A DNA stretch of 12,053 nucleotides, taken from positions 1 to 12,053 of the forward strand of contig CALCBL010000663.1 of assembly GCA_937897495.1 (NCBI GenBank), in the 5' to 3' direction. The notes under the pieces are model-generated. The model ran no database searches and was not told the origin of the DNA. It was given only the letters and a program-made list of their open reading frames with translations. This document shows, one piece after another, positions 1 through 7,335 of the stretch (positions within the stretch are counted from its first letter, which is position 1; every line of letters starts with the position of its first letter). A program made the position numbers and the translations under genes. Source of the DNA: an uncultured Burkholderiales bacterium. GTDB lineage: Bacteria > Pseudomonadota > Gammaproteobacteria > Burkholderiales > Burkholderiaceae_C.

Positions 1-1088
1 AAAAATTGCAAACACGTGTTTTGATGGCGGCTCGCCACGAAAAGTTCGACCGTGAAATCATGAACGAATTCGGCAGCATGGGCTTCTTAGGCTCCACCAT
101 CGATGGCTACGGCTGTGCTGGTTTGAACTACGTCAGCTACGGTTTGGTGGCCCGCGAAGTAGAACGCGTTGACAGCGGCTACCGGAGTGCCATGAGCGTT
201 CAAAGTTCCTTGGTCATGTTCCCCATCTATGAATACGGCTCTGAGGCACAACGTCAAAAATACTTGCCTAAATTGGCCACAGGCGAATGGGTCGGTTGTT
301 TCGGACTCACAGAACCCAACCATGGCTCTGACCCTGCAAGCATGATCACACGCGCCAAACCCGTGGATGGTGGCTTCATCATGAAGGGCGCCAAAATGTG
401 GATTACCAACGCCCCCATTGCCGATGTGTTTGTGGTCTGGGCCAAACTTGAAAGTGAAGGCGATGGCCAGTCTGCCATTCGCGGCTTCATCTTAGAAAAA
501 GGCATGAAGGGCCTCACAGCGCCCAAGATTGAAGGCAAGATGAGCTTGCGCGCCAGCATCACTGGCGAAATCGTCATGGACGATGTGTTTGTGCCCGCAG
601 AAAACATGTTGCCCAATGTGTCTGGTTTGAAAGGCCCCTTTGGTTGCTTGAACAAAGCCCGTTACGGCATTGCTTGGGGTGCTTTGGGAGCCGCCGAAGA
701 CTGCTGGCATCGCGCTCGCCAATACACGCTTGATCGGGTTCAATTTGGCCGCCCCTTGGCGCAAAACCAATTGATTCAGAAAAAATTGGCCGACATGCAA
801 ACCGAAATCGCTTTGGGTTTGCAAGGCTGTTTGCGCGTAGGGCGCCTCATGGACGAAGGTCAAGCTGTGCCAGAGATGATCAGCCTGATCAAGCGCAACA
901 GTTGCGGCAAGGCCTTGGATGTCGCCCGCATGTCGCGCGATATGCACGGCGGCAATGGCATTCACGACGAATACCATGTCATTCGCCACATGATCAATTT
1001 GGAAACTGTGAACACCTACGAAGGCACGCACGATGTGCATGCGCTGATTCTCGGTCGCGCCCAGACTGGCTTGCAGGCTTTTTATTGA
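1..1088 (+). CDS. gcdH: Glutaryl-CoA dehydrogenase (5' end missing)
   Basis: This FAD-dependent acyl-CoA dehydrogenase oxidatively decarboxylates glutaryl-CoA to crotonyl-CoA and CO2 in lysine, hydroxylysine and tryptophan breakdown. The frame is open to the left edge (first complete codon at base 3), and from memory of the human enzyme about 35 N-terminal residues are missing. Counting residues from base 6, the carboxylate-binding segment [11 protein letters not shown] carries its Arg at 60. The flavin-side motif [14 protein letters not shown] and the WITN motif follow. [16 protein letters not shown] near the C-terminus places the catalytic Glu at 339. These are signatures of glutaryl-CoA dehydrogenase specifically, not of generic acyl-CoA dehydrogenases. 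The stop is TGA at 1086-1088, and a strong intrinsic terminator follows 26 nt later, so this gene ends its transcription unit. No partner gene for the pathway is visible here. Confidence 0.95.
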   Translation, partial: KLQTRVLMAARHEKFDREIMNEFGSMGFLGSTIDGYGCAGLNYVSYGLVAREVERVDSGYRSAMSVQSSLVMFPIYEYGSEAQRQKYLPKLATGEWVGCFGLTEPNHGSDPASMITRAKPVDGGFIMKGAKMWITNAPIADVFVVWAKLESEGDGQSAIRGFILEKGMKGLTAPKIEGKMSLRASITGEIVMDDVFVPAENMLPNVSGLKGPFGCLNKARYGIAWGALGAAEDCWHRARQYTLDRVQFGRPLAQNQLIQKKLADMQTEIALGLQGCLRVGRLMDEGQAVPEMISLIKRNSCGKALDVARMSRDMHGGNGIHDEYHVIRHMINLETVNTYEGTHDVHALILGRAQTGLQAFY

Positions 1089-1114
1089 ACTTTGATACAT
1101 CTCAAGCACAATTC

Positions 1115-1142
1115 AAAAGACCGCTCTAGCGGTCTTTTTTTT
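1115..1142 (+). terminator. Intrinsic terminator after gcdH
   Basis: A perfect GC-rich stem has left arm AAAAGACCGC (1115-1124), loop TCTA (1125-1128) and right arm GCGGTCTTTT (1129-1138). An uninterrupted run of eight T covers 1135-1142. This is a textbook Rho-independent terminator. It separates gcdH from the regulator and efflux genes downstream. Confidence 0.93.
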
Positions 1143-1163
1143 AACTGAAATCTACTTGGCACC

Positions 1164-1192
1164 TTGACTCCCCCATCCCTGCGACTTACATT
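1164..1192 (+). promoter_or_regulatory. Candidate sigma-70 promoter for the tetR-led efflux operon
   Basis: TTGACT (1164-1169; 5/6 match to the -35 consensus) and TACATT (1187-1192; 4/6 match to -10) are separated by exactly 17 nt. They lie between the gcdH terminator and the preferred GTG start of the regulator. Transcription would begin near 1199, giving a leader of roughly 15 nt. The element is predicted from sequence only. Confidence 0.5.
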
Positions 1193-1209
1193 ACTAACCA
1201 ACGAGTCAT
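1165..1209. promoter_or_regulatory. Possible operator: spaced inverted repeat around the -10 region
   Basis: TGACTC (1165-1170) and its exact reverse complement GAGTCA (1204-1209) flank the putative -10 element, with 33 nt between them. TetR-family regulators often bind palindromes overlapping their own promoter, but arms of only 6 bp this far apart could arise by chance. This is a weak call. Confidence 0.2.
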
Positions 1210-1214
1210 TAAAC

Positions 1215-1856
1215 GTGTCTGAATCCCTCCTTACCCCCAGAAGAGAACGTCGCAAACAGCAGCGCCCAGGCGAGTTGCTGGAAGCAGCGCTCGATTTATT
1301 TGTTGAAAAAGGCTTCGCTGCAACCAAATCAGAGGAAGTTGCAGCCAAAGCTGGCGTCTCCAAGGGAACCCTGTTTTTGTACTTTCCCAGCAAAGAAGAA
1401 TTGTTCAAAGCGGTGGTTCGGGAAAATGTGGTGAAAACAGTCACAGAGGGCGCCTTGGAAGTGGCCAACTTCAAAGGAAGTAGCGCCGAACTTTTGAAAA
1501 CACTGATGCTTGAGTGGTGGCGCAGATATGGCTCTACCAAGGCCTCTGGCATCACCAAATTGATCATCAGTGAAGGCAATCATTTTCCAGATTTAGCTGC
1601 TTTCTACCAGGAAGAAGTCATTGACCCCGCTACGCGAATGCTCAAGGACATACTTGAGCGAGGACGAGCATCGGGCGAGTTTCGCAACTTCAACACAGAA
1701 CACACCACCATGGTGGTGATCGCACCCATGTTGTTTCTCATCATGTCCAAACACGCCAATGCCGTTTGCATTTCTGGTTCCCAAGAAACCAACCCTGAAA
1801 ATTTCATAGCGCAGCATGCTGACCTGCTTGTGCGTGGACTTTCCAATTCAAACTAA
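1215..1856 (+). CDS. TetR/AcrR family transcriptional regulator
   Basis: This DNA-binding regulator is probably the local repressor of the adaptor and permease genes that follow. I chose the GTG at 1215, giving 213 aa, a normal TetR length. The frame is also open from a TTG at 1164, but that codon coincides with the best -35 hexamer. An N-terminal basic stretch (PRRERRKQQRPGE, about residues 8-20) leads into helix 1 (LLEAALDLFVEKGF). The helix-turn-helix VAAKAGVSKGTLFLYFPSKEEL (about 42-63) carries the usual family pattern, including the YF-x-SKEEL end. The C-terminal ligand and dimer domain is not diagnostic, so the inducer is unknown. The stop codon is 2 nt before the adaptor ATG, implying cotranscription and autoregulation. 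No convincing Shine-Dalgarno sequence precedes the GTG. Confidence 0.88.
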   Translation: MSESLLTPRRERRKQQRPGELLEAALDLFVEKGFAATKSEEVAAKAGVSKGTLFLYFPSKEELFKAVVRENVVKTVTEGALEVANFKGSSAELLKTLMLEWWRRYGSTKASGITKLIISEGNHFPDLAAFYQEEVIDPATRMLKDILERGRASGEFRNFNTEHTTMVVIAPMLFLIMSKHANAVCISGSQETNPENFIAQHADLLVRGLSNSN

Positions 1857-1858
1857 TT

Positions 1859-3013
1859 ATGTTGATCTCAAAAAAACTTGTCTTTGGTATCGCCTTTGTT
1901 GTGCTAGCAGGCCTCCTTACTTTAGGCTTCCAGAAGGGCTGGATTGGTAAGCGAGCAACACAAAGCAGCTCCCTCAAAACCAATGGCCCTGTGAGCATTG
2001 AGTTGTCAGATGGCGACATTGCCATTGCTCAAAAAATGACCATGACCCAAGGCTTGCCCGTTTCTGGCACGCTCAAGGCCGTTCGCAGCGCCATGGTCAA
2101 AGCCCGCGTAGCCGGTGAACTCGTGTTGCTGGAAGTTCGCGAAGGTGATGCTGTGAAAATGGGACAAATTGTTGCCCGGGTTGACAACACCGAATACCTA
2201 GCTCGACAAAGTCAAAATAAACAGCAAGCAGAAGCTGCACGCGCACAAGTTGAAGTGGCTCAAAGACAATTTGACAACAACAACGCCTTGGTCAATCAAG
2301 GCTTTATTTCTAAAACCGCGCTCGATACTTCTATCTCCAACCTCAACGGTGCCAAGGCAAGCTATCAAGCGGCCCTATCAACTTTGGATGTGGCGACCAA
2401 GGCATTGGACGACAGCGTTTTAAAAGCACCCCTGAATGGCTTTGTCAGCCAACGCTTTGCGCAACCTGGCGAACGCGTGGCACCCGAAGCCCGCATCATT
2501 GAAATCGTTGACCTGTCGCAACTTGAACTTGAAGCAACCCTGACTTCTGCACAAGCCATGAACGTGAAACTTGGACAGATTGCCAAACTGAATGTTGAGG
2601 GTACCCACGAAGAAGTCTCAGCCAAAGTTTTGAGAATCAACCCAAGCACACAAACAGGCAGTCGCAGTGTTTTGATTTATTTAGGATTGCAGTCCCACCC
2701 CATGTTGCGACAAGGCGTATTTGTTCAAGGAAGTTTAGGAACACAAAAAGTTCAAGCCATTGTCGTCCCGCTAGAAAGTGTGCGATCGGACAAACCCATG
2801 CCCTACGTGCAAGCCATTCGCGATGACAAAGTGATGCACATCCAAGTAGAGCTTGGTGCAAAAGGTGAGGCCAATGGCCAAGCTGTGATGGCCTTGAAAG
2901 AAATCGAAGAAGGCGCTCTGTTGCTGGCACCCAGCGCAGGCGCGGTCAGAGACGGCACCTTGGTAACCCGCGCCCCTAAAACCCCGAAGACCACAACCGG
3001 CGCCAAGCCATAA
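1859..3013 (+). CDS. RND efflux periplasmic adaptor (membrane fusion protein, HlyD/AcrA type)
   Basis: This 384-aa adaptor would bridge the inner-membrane RND permease and an outer-membrane TolC channel. One hydrophobic segment (about residues 7-23) looks like a signal anchor. There is no lipobox cysteine, so it is probably not a lipoprotein. The first lipoyl/barrel-sandwich half lies near 77-112 (VKARVAGELVLLEVREGDAV) and a coiled-coil hairpin near 113-185 is rich in Q, A and E. The turn before the second helix reads GFISKTALD. The second lipoyl half is near 187-215 (LKAPLNGFVSQRFAQPGE), then beta-barrel and membrane-proximal regions. The Lys/Thr/Pro-rich tail is probably disordered. The ATG follows the regulator stop by 2 nt with no clear ribosome binding site, which suggests translational coupling. 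Substrate cannot be inferred. Confidence 0.92.
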   Translation: MLISKKLVFGIAFVVLAGLLTLGFQKGWIGKRATQSSSLKTNGPVSIELSDGDIAIAQKMTMTQGLPVSGTLKAVRSAMVKARVAGELVLLEVREGDAVKMGQIVARVDNTEYLARQSQNKQQAEAARAQVEVAQRQFDNNNALVNQGFISKTALDTSISNLNGAKASYQAALSTLDVATKALDDSVLKAPLNGFVSQRFAQPGERVAPEARIIEIVDLSQLELEATLTSAQAMNVKLGQIAKLNVEGTHEEVSAKVLRINPSTQTGSRSVLIYLGLQSHPMLRQGVFVQGSLGTQKVQAIVVPLESVRSDKPMPYVQAIRDDKVMHIQVELGAKGEANGQAVMALKEIEEGALLLAPSAGAVRDGTLVTRAPKTPKTTTGAKP

Positions 3014-3022
3014 GCACAGCCT

Positions 3023-6000
3023 ATGTGGTTTACCAAAGTCAGCATCCAGAATCCGGTCTTTGCGACCATGATCATGCTCGTGTTCGTGGTCATGGGTTTA
3101 TTTTCCTTTCAGCGCTTGAAAGTCGATCAATTCCCGAACATTGATTTTCCTGTGGTCGTGGTTCTGACCGAGTACCCAGGTGCATCACCTGAAATTGTTG
3201 AGAGTGAAGTTTCTAAAAAAATTGAAGAAGGTGTGAATTCAATTGCCGGTATCAGTGCCCTGACCTCGCGCAGTTATGAAAACCAATCTGTGGTGGTCAT
3301 CGAGTTTCAGCTGAACATGGATGGCCGAAAAGCAGCCGATGACGTGCGCGAAAAAGTAGCAAGCATGCGCGCAACTTTACGCGATGAAGTCAAAGAGCCG
3401 CGCATCATTCGCTTCGACCCTACCAGCAAAGCCATATGGTCTTTAGCGGTTTTCCCTGAAACCCAAAATGACAGCAAACTGACCAGCTTGGTTGAACTCA
3501 CCAACTACGCTGAACAAACCATTAAGAAACGTTTAGAAAACGTTCGCGGCGTGGGTGCTGTCAATGTATTGGGCGGTAGCCGAAGAGAAATTAACATTTA
3601 CCTGCGGCCAGATGCCATGGAGGCCTTGGGCGTCTCGGCAGATCAAATTGCCGCCGCGGTTCGAAATGAAAATCAAGATTTACCTGTCGGGGCCTTGCGA
3701 TCCTTTACGCAAGAGCGTGTGATTCAGGTTCAATCTCGCGTCAAACGACCCGAAGATTTTGCCAACATCATTGTGGCTCGCAAAGGCACTACGCCCATCC
3801 GATTGTCACAAGTCGCCACTGTGAATGACGGTGCGCAAGAAATTACAAACATGGCACTTTACAACGGCGAAAGAACCTTGGTGCTCACGGTTCAAAAGGC
3901 TCAAGACGCCAACACCATCGAAGTGGTTGACGGGCTGATGACCACCCTGAAAGAGCTGCGCAAACAAATTCCTGCTGGCATTCGTCTTGAACCTGTGTCG
4001 GATGGCTCGCGTCAAATTCGGGTCGCTGTTGACAATGTTCGCCGAACCCTCATTGAGGGCGCACTGCTGACCATTCTCATTGTGTTTTTATTCTTGAACT
4101 CATGGCGCTCAACGGTCATCACGGGCTTAACGCTGCCTATCTCATTGATCGGCACATTTTGGTTCATGAGCATGTTTGGTTTTACCATCAACATGATCAC
4201 GCTCATGGCCTTGTCCTTGTGTGTGGGCTTGCTGATTGACGACGCCATTGTGGTTCGCGAGAACATCGTGCGACATGTGCAAATGGGGAAAAATGCCTAT
4301 GACGCAGCCATGATCGGAACGCAAGAAATTGGCCTTGCTGTTCTGGCAACCACCTTGTCCATCGTGGCTGTCTTCCTGCCCATTGGTTTTATGGAGGGCA
4401 TCATTGGCAAGTTCTTCCACGAGTTTGGCATCACCATTGTGGCAGCCGTACTCATCTCCATGTTTGTCAGTTTCACATTGGATCCCATGCTGTCGAGTGT
4501 GTGGCATGACCCTAGCATTCATCCGCAAGGCCAAACTCAAAAGCCGGCCAGCTTTTATGACAAAACGGTGGGCCGTGTCACGCATTGGTTTGAAGTTCAA
4601 ACCGATCGCATGGCTGACAAGTACCAAGGCATGTTGGCTTGGGCCTTGAACCACAAGCTCACCACCCTGTTAACTGCATTGCTGATCTTCATTGCGAGTG
4701 TTTTCATGGTGCCGCTTTTGGGCACTGAATTTGTGCCTAAGGGCGATTACTCAGAAGCCACACTGGCCTTTCAAACGCCAGTAGGCACTTCGCTTGAAAG
4801 CACGGCCCTCAAAGCCAAACAAGTTGAAAAAATTGTGCGTGAATTTCCAGAGGTTGAATACACCCTCACGGGCATGAACACGCCCAATGCACAAGGCAAA
4901 AACAGCGCCAGTATTTACATTCGTTTGGTTGATCGGAAATTGCGCCAGCGCAGCGTGGAGGACCTAGGGGCTCTGCTGCGAGAACGACTTAGCAAAGTTG
5001 CCGGCATTACGGTCACCCATGTCGGCACCCTAGATTCTGTGGCCGGCAGCAAGCAAATTGAATTTTCACTTCAAGGTGCTGATCAGCGTGAGCTAGAACG
5101 ACTGACCTTGCAGATCATGGAAAAGATTCGCAACATCCCTGGCTTGGTCGATTTGGATTCCAGTGTCAAACCCAACAAGCCTTCAATTTCGATCAACGTG
5201 TTGCGCGAATCAGCCTCCGACATCGGCTTAAGTGCTGCGCCTATTGCAGGTGCTCTGCGCACCTTGGTGGCCGGGCAAACTGTGGGCAATTGGCGCGCAC
5301 CTGATGATCAGACTTACGATGTCAATGTGCGCCTTGCACCAGAGTTCCGAAATAGCCCACAAGACTTAGAGCGTCTGCCGTTTAGCCTGCCAGCCCCCGA
5401 CGGCACTTCGCGAACCGTTCGCCTAGGACAAATTGCACAAGTGCAAGAAACCACGGGCTCCAACCAAATCAACCGCCGCGATTTGATGAGAGAAGTGTCG
5501 ATCAATGCCAATGCGTCAAGAAGATCAGCGGGCGAAATTTCGAACGACATTCGGAAAGTTTTAGATGCAGTGGCTTGGCCGCCTGGCTACCGCTATCAAT
5601 TTGGCGGCACCACCAAGAGCATGAATGAGTCATTTCAATATGCCATCACAGCCCTCATCATGGCCGTGATTTTCATCTACATGATTTTGGCCAGCCAGTT
5701 CAAGAGTTTTTTGCAACCTCTTGCCCTCATGACTGCCCTGCCACTCACCCTGATCGGCGTCGTCTTGGCGCTCATGGCCTTTAAATCTGCGCTCTCCATG
5801 TTCTCGGTCATTGGTGTCGTCATGCTGATGGGCTTGGTCACCAAAAATGCCATTTTGCTAGTCGACTTCGCCATCAGAGCCCGTGAAGGCAGCGTTTCAG
5901 ACACAGGGCAGCCCGCCCCTGGCTTAACTCGGCACGACGCGCTGCTCATGGCCGCCAAAGTCCGACTCCGCCCCATTTTGATGACCACTTTGGCCATGAT

Positions 6001-6223
6001 TTTTGGCATGATCCCGCTGGCATTTGCCATCACAGAGGGCTCAGAGCAACGATCACCCATGGGTCAAGCCGTCATCGGAGGGGTTATTACCTCATCTTTG
6101 CTCACCCTCGTGGTCGTGCCAGTGGTTTATTGCTACATGGACGATTTGAGTGAGTTTTTGAAAAGGCTTTGGTCTGGCAAGGAAAAATCAAATTCCGAGG
6201 CGCCCGTAGAAGCTAAAATGTGA
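3023..6223 (+). CDS. RND efflux permease, HAE-1 family (AcrB/MdtB-like)
   Basis: This proton-motive-force-driven inner-membrane exporter is 1066 aa long, a normal length for the hydrophobe/amphiphile efflux-1 family. The N-terminus ([16 protein letters not shown]) is the typical first membrane helix, followed by the porter region with [10 protein letters not shown]. The proton-relay residues are all present: Asp406 and Asp407 in [10 protein letters not shown] (TM4), Lys941 in [14 protein letters not shown] (TM10), and Arg981 in RLRPILMT (TM11). The protein has the usual two-fold layout, with a second large periplasmic region (about 560-880) and membrane segments to about 1050. The loop between TM10 and TM11 (about 955-975) is a little longer than in AcrB as I recall it. 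The gene starts 9 nt after the adaptor stop, with no evident Shine-Dalgarno sequence. It could export drugs, detergents or metabolites. Confidence 0.95.
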   Translation: MWFTKVSIQNPVFATMIMLVFVVMGLFSFQRLKVDQFPNIDFPVVVVLTEYPGASPEIVESEVSKKIEEGVNSIAGISALTSRSYENQSVVVIEFQLNMDGRKAADDVREKVASMRATLRDEVKEPRIIRFDPTSKAIWSLAVFPETQNDSKLTSLVELTNYAEQTIKKRLENVRGVGAVNVLGGSRREINIYLRPDAMEALGVSADQIAAAVRNENQDLPVGALRSFTQERVIQVQSRVKRPEDFANIIVARKGTTPIRLSQVATVNDGAQEITNMALYNGERTLVLTVQKAQDANTIEVVDGLMTTLKELRKQIPAGIRLEPVSDGSRQIRVAVDNVRRTLIEGALLTILIVFLFLNSWRSTVITGLTLPISLIGTFWFMSMFGFTINMITLMALSLCVGLLIDDAIVVRENIVRHVQMGKNAYDAAMIGTQEIGLAVLATTLSIVAVFLPIGFMEGIIGKFFHEFGITIVAAVLISMFVSFTLDPMLSSVWHDPSIHPQGQTQKPASFYDKTVGRVTHWFEVQTDRMADKYQGMLAWALNHKLTTLLTALLIFIASVFMVPLLGTEFVPKGDYSEATLAFQTPVGTSLESTALKAKQVEKIVREFPEVEYTLTGMNTPNAQGKNSASIYIRLVDRKLRQRSVEDLGALLRERLSKVAGITVTHVGTLDSVAGSKQIEFSLQGADQRELERLTLQIMEKIRNIPGLVDLDSSVKPNKPSISINVLRESASDIGLSAAPIAGALRTLVAGQTVGNWRAPDDQTYDVNVRLAPEFRNSPQDLERLPFSLPAPDGTSRTVRLGQIAQVQETTGSNQINRRDLMREVSINANASRRSAGEISNDIRKVLDAVAWPPGYRYQFGGTTKSMNESFQYAITALIMAVIFIYMILASQFKSFLQPLALMTALPLTLIGVVLALMAFKSALSMFSVIGVVMLMGLVTKNAILLVDFAIRAREGSVSDTGQPAPGLTRHDALLMAAKVRLRPILMTTLAMIFGMIPLAFAITEGSEQRSPMGQAVIGGVITSSLLTLVVVPVVYCYMDDLSEFLKRLWSGKEKSNSEAPVEAKM

Positions 6224-6228
6224 TGAGC

Positions 6229-6250
6229 TAGAATTAGATACCCCCTGGAG
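6229..6250 (+). promoter_or_regulatory. Candidate -10 hexamer and ribosome binding site before the PCMT-like gene
   Basis: GGAG at 6247-6250 lies 5 nt upstream of the GTG at 6256 and is one of the few clear Shine-Dalgarno sequences in the window; it fixes that start. TAGAAT at 6229-6234 matches 5/6 of a -10 consensus, but I find no credible -35 at 16-18 nt. A separate promoter here is therefore only possible. Confidence 0.45.
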
Positions 6251-6255
6251 TAGCC

Positions 6256-6921
6256 GTGAACAATGACATCGCCCGTTTCAACATGATTGAACAACAAATT
6301 CGTCCTTGGGAAGTCTTGGATGGGCAAGTGCTTGCATTGCTTTTAGAGGTGAAGCGCGAGAACTTTGCGCCCATGGCGCACAAAGCTTTGGCTTTTGTCG
6401 ACATGGAGATTCCCTTAGGCAAAGACGCTGATTCTGACCAAGTCATGTTGGCCCCACGCGTAGAAGCGCGTTTTTTACAAAATGCCGCCGTCAAACATAC
6501 CGATAAAGTGCTGGAAATTGGCACAGGCTCTGGCTACATGGCGGCATTGTTGGCGCATCAAGCAGCCAGCGTCTTAAGTTTTGAATTAGACCCTGCATTG
6601 GCCCAACAAGCCCGCGCCAACCTGCAAACTGCTGGCATTCAGAATGCAGAAGTTCGCCAGGCTGATGGCAGCCAAGGCGCCTTAGCCGATGGCCCCTTCG
6701 ATGTCATCATGCTCAGCGGATCGGTGGCAGAGGTTCCCCAAGTGTTGCTCAATCAACTGAGCATTGGCGGTCGTTTGCTGGCGGTGGTTGGCGAAGATCC
6801 CATGATGCGCGCCAGCGTCATCACTCGCACAGCCGAACAGCAATGGCAAACTTCAGAGCCATGGGACACCATCGCCCCTCGACTCAAAGGCTTTCCTGAA
6901 CACAACCGTTTTGCCTTTTAA
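6256..6921 (+). CDS. PCMT-like (protein-L-isoaspartate O-methyltransferase family) SAM methyltransferase
   Basis: This 221-aa Rossmann-fold methyltransferase resembles protein-L-isoaspartate methyltransferase (Pcm). Motif I is EIGTGSGY at 87-94, with an acidic end to strand 2 at Glu110 (SFELD). ADGSQG near 136-141 and FDVIMLSG near 148-155 fit motifs II and III. The N-terminal part (MIEQQIRPWEVLD) is typical of the family. Where E. coli Pcm has ISQPYMVAR, carrying the conserved active-site Ser and substrate-loop Tyr, this protein reads MLAPRVEAR. By my alignment from memory the Ser becomes Leu65 and the Tyr Arg68. Isoaspartate repair activity is therefore doubtful and the true substrate unknown. 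The GTG start is supported by GGAG 5 nt upstream. It lies between the RND permease (32-nt gap) and a rhodanese gene, with tolC after that. Confidence 0.85.
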   Translation: MNNDIARFNMIEQQIRPWEVLDGQVLALLLEVKRENFAPMAHKALAFVDMEIPLGKDADSDQVMLAPRVEARFLQNAAVKHTDKVLEIGTGSGYMAALLAHQAASVLSFELDPALAQQARANLQTAGIQNAEVRQADGSQGALADGPFDVIMLSGSVAEVPQVLLNQLSIGGRLLAVVGEDPMMRASVITRTAEQQWQTSEPWDTIAPRLKGFPEHNRFAF

Positions 6922-6954
6922 TCAAGCTCAACCACAGACAACACAGCCTCTTTT

Positions 6955-7293
6955 ATGCAACAAGTTAGCCCCGCCCAATTTAGCGAATGGATATCTCAGG
7001 CCACTGCTCAAGGCCTGCCCTTGATTTTGGATGTGCGCGAAACATGGGAATGCCAACTGGCAAGCATTGCACCCGCTGGCTGCGAAGTTCAAATCATGCC
7101 CATGCAGACGGTTCCAGACCGCCTACAAGACCTCGATAAGCAAAGACCCATTGCATGCCTTTGCCACCATGGCGGCAGAAGCATGCAGGTTGCAGCATTT
7201 TTAGAACACCATGGCTTTGAAAATATCACCAACATCAGTGGCGGCATCAACGCTTGGTCCAGCCAAGTCGATGCCAGCATTCCTGTTTATTGA
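6955..7293 (+). CDS. Single-domain rhodanese-like sulfurtransferase
   Basis: This small cytoplasmic rhodanese-fold protein (112 aa) has no signal peptide. LPLILDVRETWE (about 21-32) is the usual CH2A-like entry motif. The active-site loop CHHGGRS holds the candidate catalytic Cys at 70 followed by a six-residue loop, as expected for sulfur-transferring members rather than Cdc25-like phosphatases. NISGGINAW (about 93-102) is the conserved C-terminal motif. It probably carries a persulfide, but the acceptor is unknown. The gene starts 33 nt after the PCMT-like gene and ends 42 nt before tolC on the same strand. No Shine-Dalgarno sequence is obvious. The genomic link to tolC does not by itself explain a role in export. 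Confidence 0.88.
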   Translation: MQQVSPAQFSEWISQATAQGLPLILDVRETWECQLASIAPAGCEVQIMPMQTVPDRLQDLDKQRPIACLCHHGGRSMQVAAFLEHHGFENITNISGGINAWSSQVDASIPVY

Positions 7294-7294
7294 A

Positions 7295-7322
7295 TTGACT
7301 CCTTTTCTTATTGGTTTATACC
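7295..7322 (+). promoter_or_regulatory. Possible promoter directly upstream of tolC
   Basis: TTGACT (7295-7300; 5/6 match to -35) lies 16 nt from TATACC (7317-7322; 4/6 match to -10). Transcription would start near 7329, only a few bases before the ATG at 7336, so the transcript would be nearly leaderless. That makes the call uncertain. If real, tolC can be expressed apart from the pump operon. Confidence 0.3.
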
Positions 7323-7335
7323 TCGAAAGATTTTT

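Noticed and set aside
6..8. TTG at base 6 as the start of gcdH
   Set aside because: The reading frame is open to the window edge, and family members have about 35 more N-terminal residues, so the true start lies upstream of the window.
492..1109. 205-codon open frame antisense to gcdH
   Set aside because: It lies wholly opposite a strongly conserved enzyme gene, its translation shows no recognisable domain, and it reflects codon bias on the other strand.
6256..6921. Naming the methyltransferase pcm
   Set aside because: The fold and SAM motif match, but the substrate-site Ser and Tyr of Pcm appear to be replaced, so a firm gene name would overstate the function.
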